NCBI GenBank assembly: GCA_025738555.1
Contig: JAOVFP010000020.1
Span: 992,001-1,056,000, forward strand
Direction: 5' to 3'
Origin: Cyathus striatus
Lineage: Eukaryota > Basidiomycota > Agaricomycetes > Agaricales > Nidulariaceae
DNA length: 64,000 bases
The notes under the pieces were generated by a model. The model was not told the DNA's origin and searched no databases. It saw only the letters and a list, made by a program, of their open reading frames with translations. The translations under genes and the position numbers were made by a program. Below, piece by piece: positions 27,059 to 39,659 of this stretch (its first letter is position 1; each line of letters opens with the position of its first letter).

Positions 27059-27757
27059 GATTGAGGAAGCGGTCAAGGAAGTATTATTGAATGTGCTTCA
27101 GTGCCCCCAGCCCTTTATACCAGTGATTTAGAAATTTAGACGGATGACACGACAAACTGACCGAGCAAACGCCCTTTCTTCGGAGGCGTCATTACAGCCA
27201 ACGAAATTATCCACACTGTTTCATGGGTTCGGCTCATCTTCGGTAACAAAGGGCGCATACTCGATGTCGTAGCGACGTTTCCGAAGCCGATACTATTTCT
27301 CCACTAGAGAACGTCTCACATGCTTCAACTCAAGACACCCTCTCGCATACTATTTTTAGATACTAAGTGGGGAAAGTTCATTAATGAGGTTTTCTCGGTG
27401 TTATCGGTATGACTATGTACGTACTTTGCGCGAAGTTCAGCATGATATTCGAAAGTCCGGATATGAAACTAATGGTTAGCAATACACACACACTTACTGA
27501 GTGGGCATTCGATGTTTTTTATTGTTCGTGAATATGATGATGAAGGTTATAATGGCAATTGGCGCATTAGGATAATAATAGCAGAGAAAGTATTAAATCT
27601 TGCGCAAGATCACCTCCGCAAGACGTCGAATACCACGATAATTATAGGGCAGGACAATAATACAATATAGAGCTACAAATTCCGAAGCTCCAGAATGATA
27701 GCCTCAGTATTCGCATACACATTAACAGCGAGTAACTCACCTGAATAAAACTATTCC
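27059..27757. other. Intergenic region
   Basis: About 700 bp between the CBM1 gene start and the 3' end of the promethin-like gene. Contains the CBM1 promoter; no ORF or RNA recognised. Confidence 0.4.
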
Positions 27758-28500
27758 TCATTCTTCCCTTTTAGTGTGCTCTATAGTAGGTGTTGCTAGA
27801 AACTTTGATTTGACTTCATCATATAGTATAAGAAGTCCTCCAGCTAAACCGAGTCGGCTAATGAGTAAAATAAAGCGAAGGAATACTAAGACAGCAATAG
27901 CGGCGAGAGTGAGAAACACAGAGAAGAGGAATATCACTATAAGGGCCGCTGTTAGGAAGAATACTGTATGGCTAGTCAGTCGAAATGAAGCTGAACACGA
28001 TAAACGAGCTCACATAGCAGCACCAACACGGTCACCGTTGCGATAAGGACACCGATTATTGCAGTGATAACGAAACAAAGGATGGCCAATAGCGCAGTTG
28101 CACTGAAGAAAGTTCTGTCAGATTTGTAAAGGGACGTAAGTGATGCCATACAACGGCGCACATACACGACAGTGATTATTGGGAAAATGCTCAGGACGGT
28201 AAAGATGGATAAAAAAATCTGCAGCGCGACATTATGAATGTAGGTGTAATGCAGCGTTCGAGGAGCTCACTCCGACGATGGGCCGTTCCCCCATTATAGT
28301 GCCAACAGTATTAATTGCTGGCCGGGCAAATTTCTGTTCAAATCTATTACTCCAACACTATTAACACTGGGGAGGAGAATATATATCAAGTAAGCTACAC
28401 ACTTTCCCGTGTAGCTCTGCACAGCGGCAGCACTCTGCTCGAAGTAGGATGAGAGCGACTCGGTATCAGACAACTTTGGAGTTGGAAGACCTTCCGCCAT
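27758..28500 (-). CDS. Promethin/LDAF1-like membrane protein
   Basis: Reconstructed from five short exons, so no single open frame shows it. N-terminus MAEGLPTPKLSDTESLSSYF, then FARPAINTVGTIMGERPIVG, then several hydrophobic segments: FLSIFTVLSIFPIITVV, ALLAILCFVITAIIG, VLIATVTVLVLLYF, and LTAALIVIFLFSVFLTLAAI followed by FLRFILLI, ending in EHTKREE. About 170 aa. The pattern of a short polar N-terminus, a paired-hairpin hydrophobic core and a charged tail resembles promethin/lipid droplet assembly factor 1, which works with seipin at ER-lipid droplet contacts. This is a shape-based guess; it may be an unrelated small membrane protein. The gene itself is well supported by five consistent splice joins. 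Confidence 0.6.
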
Positions 28501-29109
28501 TGTTTCAATGAAGACGTTAAGCGTGAATGTTGAGTTTATGGGTTATGATATACTTATGTATATGAAGCCTTAAAGCTTAAGGATTCAGGAAGACGTGACC
28601 GGTGACGGCATCGTCTGTTGGAGAGGGTGAGCGCTGAGAATGTTAGGAAGAATTCCTGGGAATTGAGCAGTATATGATCACACGTGACCGCCGATCAATA
28701 TTATTATTCCGCTTAATCTGAAATTCCGCGTCTTGAACAAGTTGTGAACAAGTCCTGAGCTTGAACTCCTTTCGTTTCTACCGGTGTGTCGAACACCAAC
28801 TTTCGTTTATGTAAACCACGGTCTGCCATCTTCGCCTTCGTGGTCAGACCAGTTACTAGTCCTAGTCAACTATCGCGCCTTATTCCCTAAGGTTTTAGCA
28901 TTTCATCAGCACGGACAAGTCTACTAAATCGCAAAAGCTCAAGCGCTCACTGTCCACATAAATCCCACATGAGAATTACCTTCTTCTTCTGCTCCTTGCA
29001 CCCTATATATTCTTTCAGACCAGCATGACCAAGCCTGTTACCGAGACTCCTTTTATACCCTCCACTGCTCATGAGAACGTTCAAACTTGCTTTCTCTCCT
29101 CCCCCAGAC
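28501..29109. promoter_or_regulatory. Divergent region promethin-like / P450
   Basis: About 600 bp between divergent start codons; expected to carry both promoters. A TATA-like CCTATATATTC lies near 29000, about 110 bp before the P450 start. No ORF supported. Confidence 0.35.
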
Positions 29110-31579
29110 ATGACGTCGTTTCTCAACCACCCTGTTGTTGCGGTTCTCCTCGCATATCTTGTATACTACCTGATCAAATGGTACAGACTGAGGAAAGTTA
29201 TGCCTCCAGGTCCTCTCGGTCTGCCCTGGATTGGCAATCGTTATCAACTTCCAGCCGTCAAACCCTGGACAAAGTTTGCCGAGTGGAATGAGCAATACGG
29301 TATGAACTTACTAAAAGCAACGTTCAACAAATTCTTCATAATCAATAATTTGACAGGTCTCGTTGTGTCTATATTTCTAGGCTCTACTCCAGTAATAAGT
29401 ACGAAAAATAATGCTATAGGCTTTGTATTTATTTTCATGTGCATGCCTAATGGTAGTCCTGGGAACTGCTCAGCCTGCTTGGGACCTTTTGGAAAAACGC
29501 TCGGACATTTACTCCAGCCGCCCTCGGTTTGTTGTTGCGTTGGTGGTATTCCATATCCACACATTCATTGCACTGAGTCCATTTTGGTTCTTACAGCGGC
29601 GAAATTCTTTCTGATAACATGCGAGGGTTGCTACTTCCAAATAATAACGATACATGGCGTAAATGGCGCAAGGTGCTATAGATCAAGATCACCGAAAATA
29701 TATATGTTTACAGTGAAATTCTAGGTTTTGCATTCTGGATTTCATTTGCGAAAGGCGGATACATACAGAGAGATACAATCTTTGGAGTCCAAAATCATGC
29801 TGCATCAGTTTCTGACTGATCCCAAGAACTATGAACGCCATATACAAAGGTTAGTTTATCTTCTGTTGATATCTAGAACGCTTTTCTAGTATCACGTTAG
29901 ATTTGCAGCGAGCCTGGCTGTATCTGTGACATATGGTCGAAGGGTCAATAGTGTTGATGAATGGATTGTGAAGGAAAATATGGAATCTGTAGAGTGTAAG
30001 TTTTCCTTGAACTTCATTCACAATACTGGATCAATACTGGGTGCACTTTATTTTCTAGATCTTGTAAGGTGATTGTCTTGTTATTTCATATCTAACGTTT
30101 AAATCCAAAAGTATGTGCTGATTTGGTGATGGCACAGTGTCAAGTAAGTGCTGTATTACTTAGAGGACGCTTATAACCTGACATTTACTTCAGCATCCCT
30201 GGGAAGTATCTTGTTGAATCCTGGCCGTGGCTCTTGAAACTTCCTGTAAGCCTTTCTATTCATATTATAGGCTCATTTGAAAGGAGTTATTATTATTATA
30301 GCGAGCTTTGCAATGGTTTCGACGAGAGCCCGAGACGCGGAAACAACGGGACACCAACTATCTGATGTATCTCCTCAACGATGTCAAAGCCAGAATGAGA
30401 GATGGAACCATACCAGACTGTTTAGCTGTGCAAACCATCTCCAACATCGAACAGCTGGGAATGGACGAGCTCAGTGTTGCATATGCCGTATCCAGCCCAT
30501 TCGGGGCTGGCATTGAAACTGTATGAAGCGAAGCCTTTTCGTCGCAAATTCAATACATGTACTAATTAGAAGAATTACCAGACATCGGCAACTATGACGA
30601 CTTTCATTCGTAAGTCTAAACTATGCCTGCTATAAATTATAATGCACAAAATGATGAACATACATCTTAAGTTGCCATGCTTCATCATCCAGATGTTATG
30701 AGAAAGGCTCAGGCAGAACTTGACTCCGTGGTCGGATCAGAGCGCATGCCTGATTTTGAAGACAAAGGCAGTCTTCCATATTTCCGCGCACTGATAAACG
30801 AAACCCTAAGGTATATGTGTAAGGAATAAGTCCGAACAAGATAGCTAACTGTCCTATATTCAGATGGAGACCTGTTGCGGTTCTTGGAGGCACGCCGCAT
30901 GCTGTGACGGCGGACGATGCTTATGATGGGATGTAAGTGATATATATATACATACATCCCGACAGTATACCCATGGATGCACCCTTCCAGGTTTATCCCT
31001 AAGGGTGCAACGATTTTTGCCAATTTCCAGTGAGCATTCTTTAATTTCTGTAACTTCGATCTTTATTTATTGAGTATAAAGTGGCATAATGCAAGATCCA
31101 GGTATGTAGGTTACTAATCTACTTCGTGTAACCCTAATGACTAATTTACTTACTACGTTTTCGAAAATAGAAATGTTCCCATCGCCGGAGACTTTCCAAC
31201 CAGAAAGATTCTTGGAGACGCACAATCCGCGCCTACAAGATTTTCAGCTTCCATTCGGATTTGGGCGTAGAATTTGTCCTGGAATGCACCTCGCTCTTAA
31301 CTCGCTATTCATAAATATTACCAGAATTCTTTGGGCCTTCGAACTACTTCCACATGTTGACAAAAATGGAAAAGAAATCATCCCAGGTACCGTTAGTTTT
31401 TTTCTCCTGCCCAGTTTACCACCCACGATCAAATTGCAGATTCTTGGAACTACACAGACGGTTTTAATGCTAAGCCTGTAAGTTTCGAATGCAGAATTGT
31501 GCCGAGAAACCTCAAAGTATTGGCATGCATTGAATCCGAATTTAATGTGGCTAAAGAGAGGCTGGAAAATTGGCAATAA
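29110..31579 (+). CDS. Cytochrome P450 monooxygenase
   Basis: Heme-thiolate monooxygenase, ER-anchored, of the large agaricomycete clan often labelled O-methylsterigmatocystin oxidoreductase-like. Membrane anchor VVAVLLAYLVYYLIKWY, hinge MPPGPLGLPWIGN, LLEKRSDIYSSRPR, DTWRKWRKVLHSGF, I-helix FGAGIETTSATMTTF, ETLRWRP (ExxR), PETFQPERF and the heme-binding FGFGRRICPG. All are present in frame after splicing, so the gene looks intact although no frame stays open for long. About 14 introns; two exons appear to be only 10 bp (30059-30068) and 6 bp (30138-30143), joining VEYLVSVNIPGKYL. One donor (GTTGGT near 29547) is unusual. Substrate unknown. Start chosen for the anchor; an upstream in-frame ATG lies at 29071. 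Confidence 0.88.
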
Positions 31580-32334
31580 TCACTCGTAGCGCTGTTATTG
31601 AAAGTTTTACGTTTCTGCCATTGAAGATAACAAGTGAAATAACATATCTGACTTTCTCCAGAAAGATTCGCATGCATGATCAGTTGTAGTTATTTTATGC
31701 GTAAGGGTGATTTGAGGGTAATCTTCGAATGCTAACAACATTCAGCTTCAAGTGACCGCAGACTGACTAGATACTACAAGTCTACAAGACATAACTTGAA
31801 CATTCACAAGTAACACCTACGGCTATGATGTACTACTTACTGTCAAACTAGTGACTGTACCCGTGGAAATTTTATTTTATGATTTTAAATATTTCCTTGT
31901 ACCTCTGTTCATGGGGCGCTGTTTAGCTTCTTCATATCATATTACCAGGTTCCTCAGAGACCTGATTGATCGACTTCTCGCCCTTCTTGTCCTCGGTATC
32001 ATTCAAGGCTATATCGAAGACATACAAGATCCAGAGTAAGCCATGGAACGTACCTTCTTTACTTACTGTATTAGGTTAATTTTCTATGTATACCCGAAAT
32101 CAAATCCAATTTCAAGTCTACAACACGAATACAAGTACATAAAGAAATAACATACAGGTTATAAGAAATAAGTAGTACACGGTATCGAAATTGCATGCTA
32201 CATCTGCTAGGATATATAAACAACAATACATAGCGACGGAAACATATAACCACGGTAACGTCCATAATACGAAAACTGAAATCATGATATCCAAAAAATA
32301 TTCCTTAACTTTCACTGTTCAAAGTGTCAGGTAT
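31580..32334. other. Convergent intergenic region
   Basis: About 750 bp, AT-rich, between the converging P450 and Argonaute genes. A 62-codon plus-strand ORF (31851-32039) has a Leu-rich end but no recognisable relatives; I do not call it a gene. Confidence 0.4.
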
Positions 32335-35300
32335 TTAAAGATAGAACATTGTATCCTTTAACTGCTGTCCCGCTACACCTCGCTTCCACGCTCTGGTGGC
32401 CTCGTCAAAGATCAGTTGCTCATTTGCTTGGCTCGCGCTTGACCCGGCACTACTGCTAATTCCATGCAGCAGTGCATGTAGATAGCATCTTCCTCTCTCG
32501 CAAGCAAGGTCAGCGTAGTATGCAGGCGAAACCAGACTGACTGCTTTAGTGGCGCGAGCGAACATGTAACTGACAGCATTTGTTAAGCCTTGAATAGTAT
32601 CTGCGTCAAAACCAATTTCATCGTGCACTACATAGTAGTGTGTTGGCTTTGTCGTTCCCTGTAGGCCACCGTGTGCTACATCGGAACCACATTAGTTTCA
32701 AGAGCAACTACAACTTGCATTGTATCTCACCCTGCAAAAAGAAGTCAAAGTTATAAACCGTGGTAACACCTCTGTCAACTACGGTGCCAGGACGAGGATT
32801 TCCATTGCGATCCGCATTTTCCGCCTCCGTTGGATAAAATCTCGTGTGATGCCGTTTTCCCTGTTCAATTATAAAGAAACGCATTGCTGTATACTTCGGA
32901 TACACTCACACATATAACAATTGCTAATTTAGGGCGATAGGGTTTCTGAGCGGTATCAAATTTCTTGAACGCCTTTATCATCGCAGGCATCTCTTCTTCC
33001 AGTACAATGGAAAATTGACCCTATAAAACAATTGTATCGATAGTATTAAACATGACTTAAGAGGCCTACCTCAGATACACCATCTCGATATACAAGAATT
33101 CGCTCTGGTAAAAATCGATTCTTATTCAGGAACAGTGACAATCGTTCGTGCATCATGCCAGATAAGTTTGTAACCATCTGAGTACAATCAGTTACGCAGG
33201 AATTCATATTTAAGGTTAATACGTAAACAAACCTCTTTCTTGGACTCCTGTATCTCCATACTGGCAGGATACTGAGCGAAATCTATTCCTGAACTGGCAA
33301 CAACCGCGGCAATTGATGGAGTGCCCTTGACACTACCTGGCCCAGGATGGGTAACATCAATACCAACCAACATAGTAGGCTGAGATTTGAGCCATTTCAT
33401 ATTTACTGGATCTAGTGCATGACTGTCGAGCAATTGCTCTTAGCAACGTATGAAGTCGGACTGCATTTCACTCACTTTACACCCCCTAATTTCATATTTA
33501 CCTTTAGTGCGACATTGGCAAAATACTGCATTTGGCCTAACAACATTATTCAGCCATTAGTTCATAGACTGACTTACAACTAACCCATTTCTTTCCTAAT
33601 TTTGCTCGAATGAACGCAGACGGTGGCTGCAGAATCCGTGAGACTAATGAATGTCAAAGACGATACTTGTGCCTACCGATATCCAGATATACGTCGCACA
33701 GATGCTTGATTCCAGAATATATGTGTTTATCTCCATTTGAGAGAATGACCAGCACGAGACTAGGCTTTCTAGATAGCTGTTTCAAGGCGGTTTGAATTGC
33801 AGCGATTGCCTTCGTGCGGATAGGGTCCGTGAAGTCTTTGCGTGGAAGTGCGACACCGGTGAAAGGCGGATCCTTATTATCCACGGTTATACCACATGCT
33901 TTACACATATCCATGAAGCCCCTTATAGTCTTCAAGAGATCTGCATCCTTAGGCCCCGAAAATTCATCTCTAGGGTTCCCGTCGGAAATAACGAAAACCG
34001 CCCAATTGGTCAAGTGTGCACCTTTGGAAAATTTCACGTTACGCAAGTTCCAGCTAGCTCTTTCGTCAATGGCAGGTTGACCTCGACCGTACTGAATGCT
34101 AGGTGGAGGTAAAATTCTACCAGGAACGACGGTCATTTCAGTCCCGATACTGACGCCGAAAGCAGTCAGTGTAGGATTGCTTTGTCTAAATCCGAGTTCA
34201 TTTAGTCCAGGACCTACAATAGCGGCAGCATTAACATTAGGAGGTTTCGCAGCAGCCGTGATCATAGAAGCCGTATGCTCATCCGTTAGTTTACCCCGGA
34301 AGGGTTGATTGGGAAGAATTTCGCAAACTTCCGCAGGCAAAAGGTTGGATTTCTGGCCGCCAACATCTACTAACGGTAGCTCAGGATATTGCAAGATCTT
34401 GTTGTACTCTGGAACAAGAGATATCAGCTACAAGAACAATGAGACAAATTATTATATACGAACTCCTCTTGAAATATTGCTCAACCGTAATTGTTCCACC
34501 GAGATCTGCTGCGTCGAAAGCATGTTGCCTCGCGTTGAGATTCGAAACCCCTTTTATAGTCTTCCTGTAGCCAAGATGAGTTGTTCTAACTCTAATTCCC
34601 TTGACAAAAACGTTAAGCCGTGCACCGAAACTAGAATCTCTAAATTCTATCATAGCACGAGCTAGATTTCCAGCCTTATAGAAAGCAGTGGTGCATACTA
34701 AGGTTAAAACATTAAGCTACGAGTACCACGTAATTTGAGCACGCTACCAACCGTTAACATTAACCATCAGTTGATTGTGTGTTGGTCTAACAGATGAGTA
34801 AAATCCTTTCCAAGCTTCGAGCCCTCCTCCAAGATCGAACGGTTGAGCAGCAGTAGGAAAGAAAAACCGGTTTCGCCCTACCAAAACACCCCCGCCTTGT
34901 TGGGTGCGATTAGGATGAGCAGCAAGAATGACGTTCAAAGCAGTTATAATAGGCATAATGTCTTCGCCGCGGTATTCAGCCCGTCCAGCCAGGTAGCTGA
35001 ACCATAATGTTAACTAGCCACGTTGTATGCATATAGAAGAAAAACATACTTAAGCAATCTTCGCTTTTCGATTGGCTGAATAAAACTGATGGTCAAAGTA
35101 TACTCTCTAGAGTCATTCGTTGGACCAGATTGATCTTCATCGTAATATCGTACAGAGATAGACAGCGGCTGAGGAAGTTTTTCCGCAGCGATAAGCTTGG
35201 CTGAATGATCGTGCGCCACTCTACCTGTCAAACCGTGTCTTGACCAGTCAGATGTCTGTTCAGCAAGCTGAAAAATACGTCTTTTCACGCGACGTGCTGC

Positions 35301-35768
35301 AGTTCCAGCAGCGGGTGAAATAGCCACTTCGTACTCGTACACCGGCTCATCTCCAATCTTGACTGGGAAAAAGTTAGCACGTAGCTTGATTACTTTTCCC
35401 ACAGTTCCAAATCCTGGGCGAAGTGGCAATTCACTGGGATGAACGCTCAAAGTTCTAAACGCTTGAATTAAATTCTCTTGTGACCTATCACTGAGCCGAG
35501 CATCGATATTGGCTGGAGTACCAGGAGAGAAGATACTATAGTATGTAGTAAGCCACTATCTCGAGAAGTTTAATCTTGAAAAAATATTCATTTACCCTCC
35601 CTGTTCGCGGGCGCCTCCTCGCCCTCCTCCAGGCCCACCCCTACCACGTCCACGAAAGTCTGAAGAGCCTCTTCCAAAGCCACCTCCTGCGTAATCGGCT
35701 CCGGGCGGACCACCACGCCCGCGTCCGCGTCCGCGTCCACGTCCTCTCTCAGAACCTCTGGAGGCCAT
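32335..35768 (-). CDS. AGO: Argonaute (RNAi)
   Basis: Small-RNA-guided silencing nuclease. The N-terminus is an Arg-Gly repeat region (MASRGSERGRGRGRGRG...) as in plant and fungal AGO1. Domains in order: N-domain LPLRPGFGTVGKVIKLRANF, linker 1 GRNRFFFP and LEAWKGFYSSVRPTHNQLMVN, PAZ, MID around TNWAVFVISDGNP and KACGITVDNKD, and PIWI with LVGIDVTHPGPGS, ILVYRDGVSE and PTHYYVVHDE. The three PIWI metal ligands (D, D, H) are visible and a Glu-containing stretch SMEIQESKKE lies where the Glu finger belongs, so slicing is possible. It ends LKDTMFYL, the usual type of terminus. About 950 aa and around ten introns. The short exons between 33440 and 33640 are the least certain part. Confidence 0.93.
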
Positions 35769-37348
35769 TATTGCAATGAAGATGCAATAAAGCGTCTAAT
35801 AAGTAATGCTGTATTTGATATAATCGCCAATAGGAGCGAAAGTCGAGAATGAATGTTGCGGTTACAAAATGATAGAACGCAGTATTGCTTCAAACCGGAA
35901 CTTGTCTCTATTTACTGGGTATAGGATCGTAGGGGCAAGTTCAGGAATAAGCAACAGCTTAAAGACGTGCAGATCCCATGCTCTTTAAATGGTGTTGATA
36001 TTTGGTTCAAGTACATGTTTTTAAATAAAGTCAAATACATATATACTGTGTTCCCACGACCATCACGGATTCATTTCTTTGTCGCTCGCTGGAGCCTGGT
36101 CTCAGTCACTCTAGCGCTCCTCGCTGAGGCTCGAGACACCTGAATCCTGATTGAAATGTGTAAATTGAAGTAAGTACCAAGTACAACTACAAACTCCTGG
36201 TCAATACTCTTATACAGATCTATTCCAAGGTTATTTAAGAGTATACTAGCCGATATCCCGTGCACCCACATAGGCCTTCAAAATGATAGTCAAATTTCAC
36301 TGGCTAAGTGGGAAAGGTCACATATTCACAGGTAGTGGTAGATACACTTGCCGATATTTCCTTTTTATCAGTTGTGAGCCCTTTCCAAAAACAGACGAAA
36401 GTTGATAGCCCGTGGGCCCAACGTGGGCCTTGAAAATGATAGTCAATGTTAGTTTTGAAAGTTCGTTCTTGGTTCGCTGAGCGTTCTCCCCAACTTATAA
36501 TGTATTCCAAGTTAGAAATTCAATATTATTACTACTAATGAAAGAACATCATGAGTAGATATATTCGCCGACATATCCTGAACCTGCAGTGAAGAGTGCT
36601 GCTAATCCGTGCACCAGAGGTCCTCTATGTCTCATTGTAGTTAGTACTACCGTGACCCTTACCAAAAACGGACGAAAATTTCCAAAAGCGGAAAACACCC
36701 TACTCACTTTATATATTTATAGATAGATATATGCCAGGCTTTGCGATGTATCTAGATGTGGATACGAACATATGTCTTGAATTAATAGAGGGGATAGGTT
36801 TTTATGCAGAAACACTTCTTGACTTCAGGCCTTCATCTTTTGTTCATGATCAATGTGTTTTTGCATCAATTTAAAGTTAGTCATGGTGTCTGATTTGATA
36901 TAAAACCTCGAATATCTCTACAACCATTCAGCAGAAATATTTAAGAATTTGTCTTACACGAGAGTACAATTCGTCTAAACGTGTATGTAAAATTTATAAG
37001 AATTTGAGTAAGTGAGGAAGGCGGAAGGGTCAACTGTCTCAAGGAGTGATTGTTCAAAGTCATCTCTGAAGATCTGACAAAAGTTTGACATAAGTCAAAT
37101 AAGTACTAAAATTTGTTCTATTAGATTAAGCAAGTACTAAGTAAAACTATACATGAACGAAATGAAACTCTATAATACGCTCTGCTTATGACATCACGGC
37201 ATTTTTTTTTAACTAAAATTTGCTAAAAAAAATACTTGAGAAATACCTATTTTATTTGTAAACGAGTTTCATACGATTATTACTGTAAGATAAACTGAGA
37301 CTGAGTAGATTCTGATAGGTATACAGATTATTTACTTGTGATAATATA
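35769..37348. other. Long gene-free AT-rich region with repeats
   Basis: About 1.6 kb without a supported gene between Argonaute and the first ketopantoate reductase. The first 150 bp should be the AGO promoter. The middle holds degenerate direct repeats (annotated separately). The right part is A/T-rich with recurring AAGTACTAA words at 37100 and 37133. Two minus-strand ORFs (36071-36271, 36304-36510) are readings through the repeats. Confidence 0.5.
36249..36681. repeat. Degenerate direct repeat family
   Basis: A 45-bp segment at 36249-36293 recurs at 36402-36446 in the same orientation; shared core words are GATA-CCCGTG, GGCCTT and AAAATGATAGTCAA. A second block, GAGCCCTTTCCAAAAACAGA at 36378, recurs as GACCCTTACCAAAAACGGA at 36655. 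GCCGATAT-like words before TCC recur near 36351 and 36568. The units look like decayed copies of one element of about 150-280 bp. No transposase or terminal repeat was found. Confidence 0.6.
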
Positions 37349-38908
37349 TTATTTTTGTGCCTCGAAAGTTGACGATTTCGTCAGCCTCTTGTTTCGTACT
37401 TCTGAATCACATTTGCGAAGCAGTTGATTTTGTACAACCAACAGCAATGCATATAACGTATCCACATGCTAACATTTGAAATTGAATAAGCATCTTAACT
37501 GTGTAAATGATACAACTATACATACTGGCAGTGGAACATTAAGTTCCTTCCCCATCCGTACAACCTCTCCAAGAATCACCTCAACTTCAATAGGATTTCC
37601 TTGCTCGGCGTCGAGGAGCATGCTGGGTTTGTGATTGGTCTCGAGTTTCTCATACATCGCTCTGATCGTTTTCATAGACGTATCAACCACGGAAGATGGT
37701 AGTGCATCTTCCGTATCTGGGAATCCCATCGCACGACCTACAAAACGGTTTTAGCATCAAGCCAAGATGTTGGGGATAAAAATCTCACCCAGTTGAAGCA
37801 GCTCATCTAAAGTGGCTCTTAACGTTGGAATGGTGTACGCCTCAATGAGATCTGCAGACACTGGATGAACGTGAGGCAAAGTTACATCACCCGAACACAC
37901 TTCACGCGGTCGAAATATAGCGGAAAGAGTAAATCTGGATGGGTCTCATTTAACACAAAATGCTAAGACATAAAGTAATGCATACCCTGTGAGCGTTGCG
38001 TACGATGCGAATGCAACATTCCAGAAGTTTTTAGTGAACTTCATTCGCTGAATTTCTGGCACAACTTCCACAATGCTTCCCCCACGTAGGAAAACTTCTG
38101 CGATATCGTCAAGTAGAACCTGCTCTTCAGGCTTGTTGCATGCCGTCAAGTAGTCACAGTGCCTGTAGACTCCGATGACAAGTTTGTCCTAATAAATTTA
38201 TATAAGAATACCAGAATACTCATTCAGGAATACAGGAGCATACAAATGCAGTGTGTTGCACAACGTTCGGCGCTGTAAGATTAGCACATGTCCAGACAGC
38301 TGCACTGACAATTTTGGGTTCCCCCTTTCCTAGCCTTTTCAGAGACTCGTACAGCTCACGCTCCACATTAAGACCATTCTGCATAAGAATATAAATAGGC
38401 TGAGCGTAAAGGTCGGTGTAGGGTTTAGAAAGCAATGGTTCAAGGATCTTGGGCGTCTGAGCCAACTCTGGAATAGCCTTAGTTGTAACGAAGACATAGG
38501 CATACTGCCTATCTCCTGCCTCCGCGACGGATTGACAAACTTATGCAACATATTAGCAAGTATCCTTGTAGGTAACGAAAAGTAGGCCTACCCCGATCAG
38601 GTTTCCAGCCATCAATTTGGCCGTACTTGATGCTCCTGAAGGAGAGACCCTCGTCTAAACAAAGACACGTGAGTTTGGTAGGGATGAGAGTGAGTGGGGG
38701 GATACGAACTCTTGACATATTCGTAGTTGCTTCGTGCGACGACGGTGACACGAACCACTCCGCTTCTTCGAAGAATTAGCGAATCTATTTTTGGTTTGGT
38801 TGTCAATATTGATAGTAAAGGGATCTAAGACATAATTCACTTACACATTGCACCAATGGCACCAAGACCAACGACGAGGATATCTGCGATGGGATAGGTA
38901 ATAGTCAT
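37349..38908 (-). CDS. Ketopantoate reductase-like protein (copy 1)
   Basis: ApbA/PanE family NADPH-dependent 2-dehydropantoate 2-reductase, the family of the pantothenate pathway, although fungal paralogues often have other keto-acid substrates. N-terminal Rossmann motif ILVVGLGAIGAM, VRVTVVARSNYE, VFVTTKAIPEL, PIYILMQNGLNVE, then the C-terminal catalytic Lys/Asn helix IQRMKFTKNFWNVAFASYAT, HKPSMLLDAEQGNPIEVEVI and PHVDTLYALLLVVQNQL. About 390 aa. The last exon (from HVDTLYALL to SSTFEAQK) is found only by splicing GTATGT...TTAG. About eight introns. Start at 38908 (MTITYPIADILVVG). Tandem with a close paralogue 750 bp upstream on the same strand. Confidence 0.87.
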
Positions 38909-39659
38909 AGTGATATAGGAGGAGATTGAACGTCTGAGCAACCAGAACGCGCTCTGGGTGTTTTATACGGAAATAAATATACGCCTGCGGTAATGACTGG
39001 TGATGATTGAAGTTGTCTGAAGCGCCACAGTTTCCATTTCGGTACGATGTTTCAGGAGACAATAGAGACTTGGCCTTGGCGAAGCCGCAATATTATTTTG
39101 AGACGATGATGCCGGTTTTATGACTTTAGGAATCACACTTGCCTATTCGTGCCCCGGACATTACCTACATTACTTGTAACAGGTGTGAAAACTTAAACGG
39201 CACATTTCCACAACACAATTGACCCTGTCAATGTCATTGGTTAGCGAAGACTTTGACAGTTAACGAGAATGGATAGTGCAGAACACATATTTGACCTGTC
39301 GATCGTAAATCCTGCGATAAGAAACATTTCCAAGGCGAGCGTTAATGCAGATTAGCTAGAATATACTTATATGTACAGCAGTATTATTTACCTCTACTTA
39401 CGATAATCCATTCAAGGTCACCGGTACGAACGGAAATCAACGCCCGGAACATACAGAGTGACCCGTCTTGTTTTGTCACCCTGGAAGGCAGGGACCATTT
39501 CACTCTATTGTTACTCCAGTTTCTTTCCGCGTTCCGGCTCGAGGCTCTGTCAGCAAATATTGCATTCATCAAGGATTTATATTTCGGAGTAGCCACATAA
39601 CATAAGTATTGCTTGTTCGGGGCTAGTTATTAGTATAATGCACACAAAGCCTAAAGAGG
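38909..39659. other. Intergenic region between paralogues
   Basis: About 750 bp separating the tandem ketopantoate-reductase copies, holding the promoter of copy 1 and the 3' end of copy 2. A 70-codon minus-strand ORF (39384-39596) has no recognised features. Confidence 0.4.

Noticed and set aside
29110..31579. P450 as a pseudogene
   Set aside because: Each frame breaks often, but all breaks resolve with GT-AG introns and every diagnostic motif is present in frame.
31851..32039. 62-codon ORF with Leu/Ile-rich end
   Set aside because: No family, start context or splice partner; in AT-rich intergenic DNA.
36071..36510. Two minus-strand ORFs across the repeat region
   Set aside because: They translate the degenerate repeats; no protein features.
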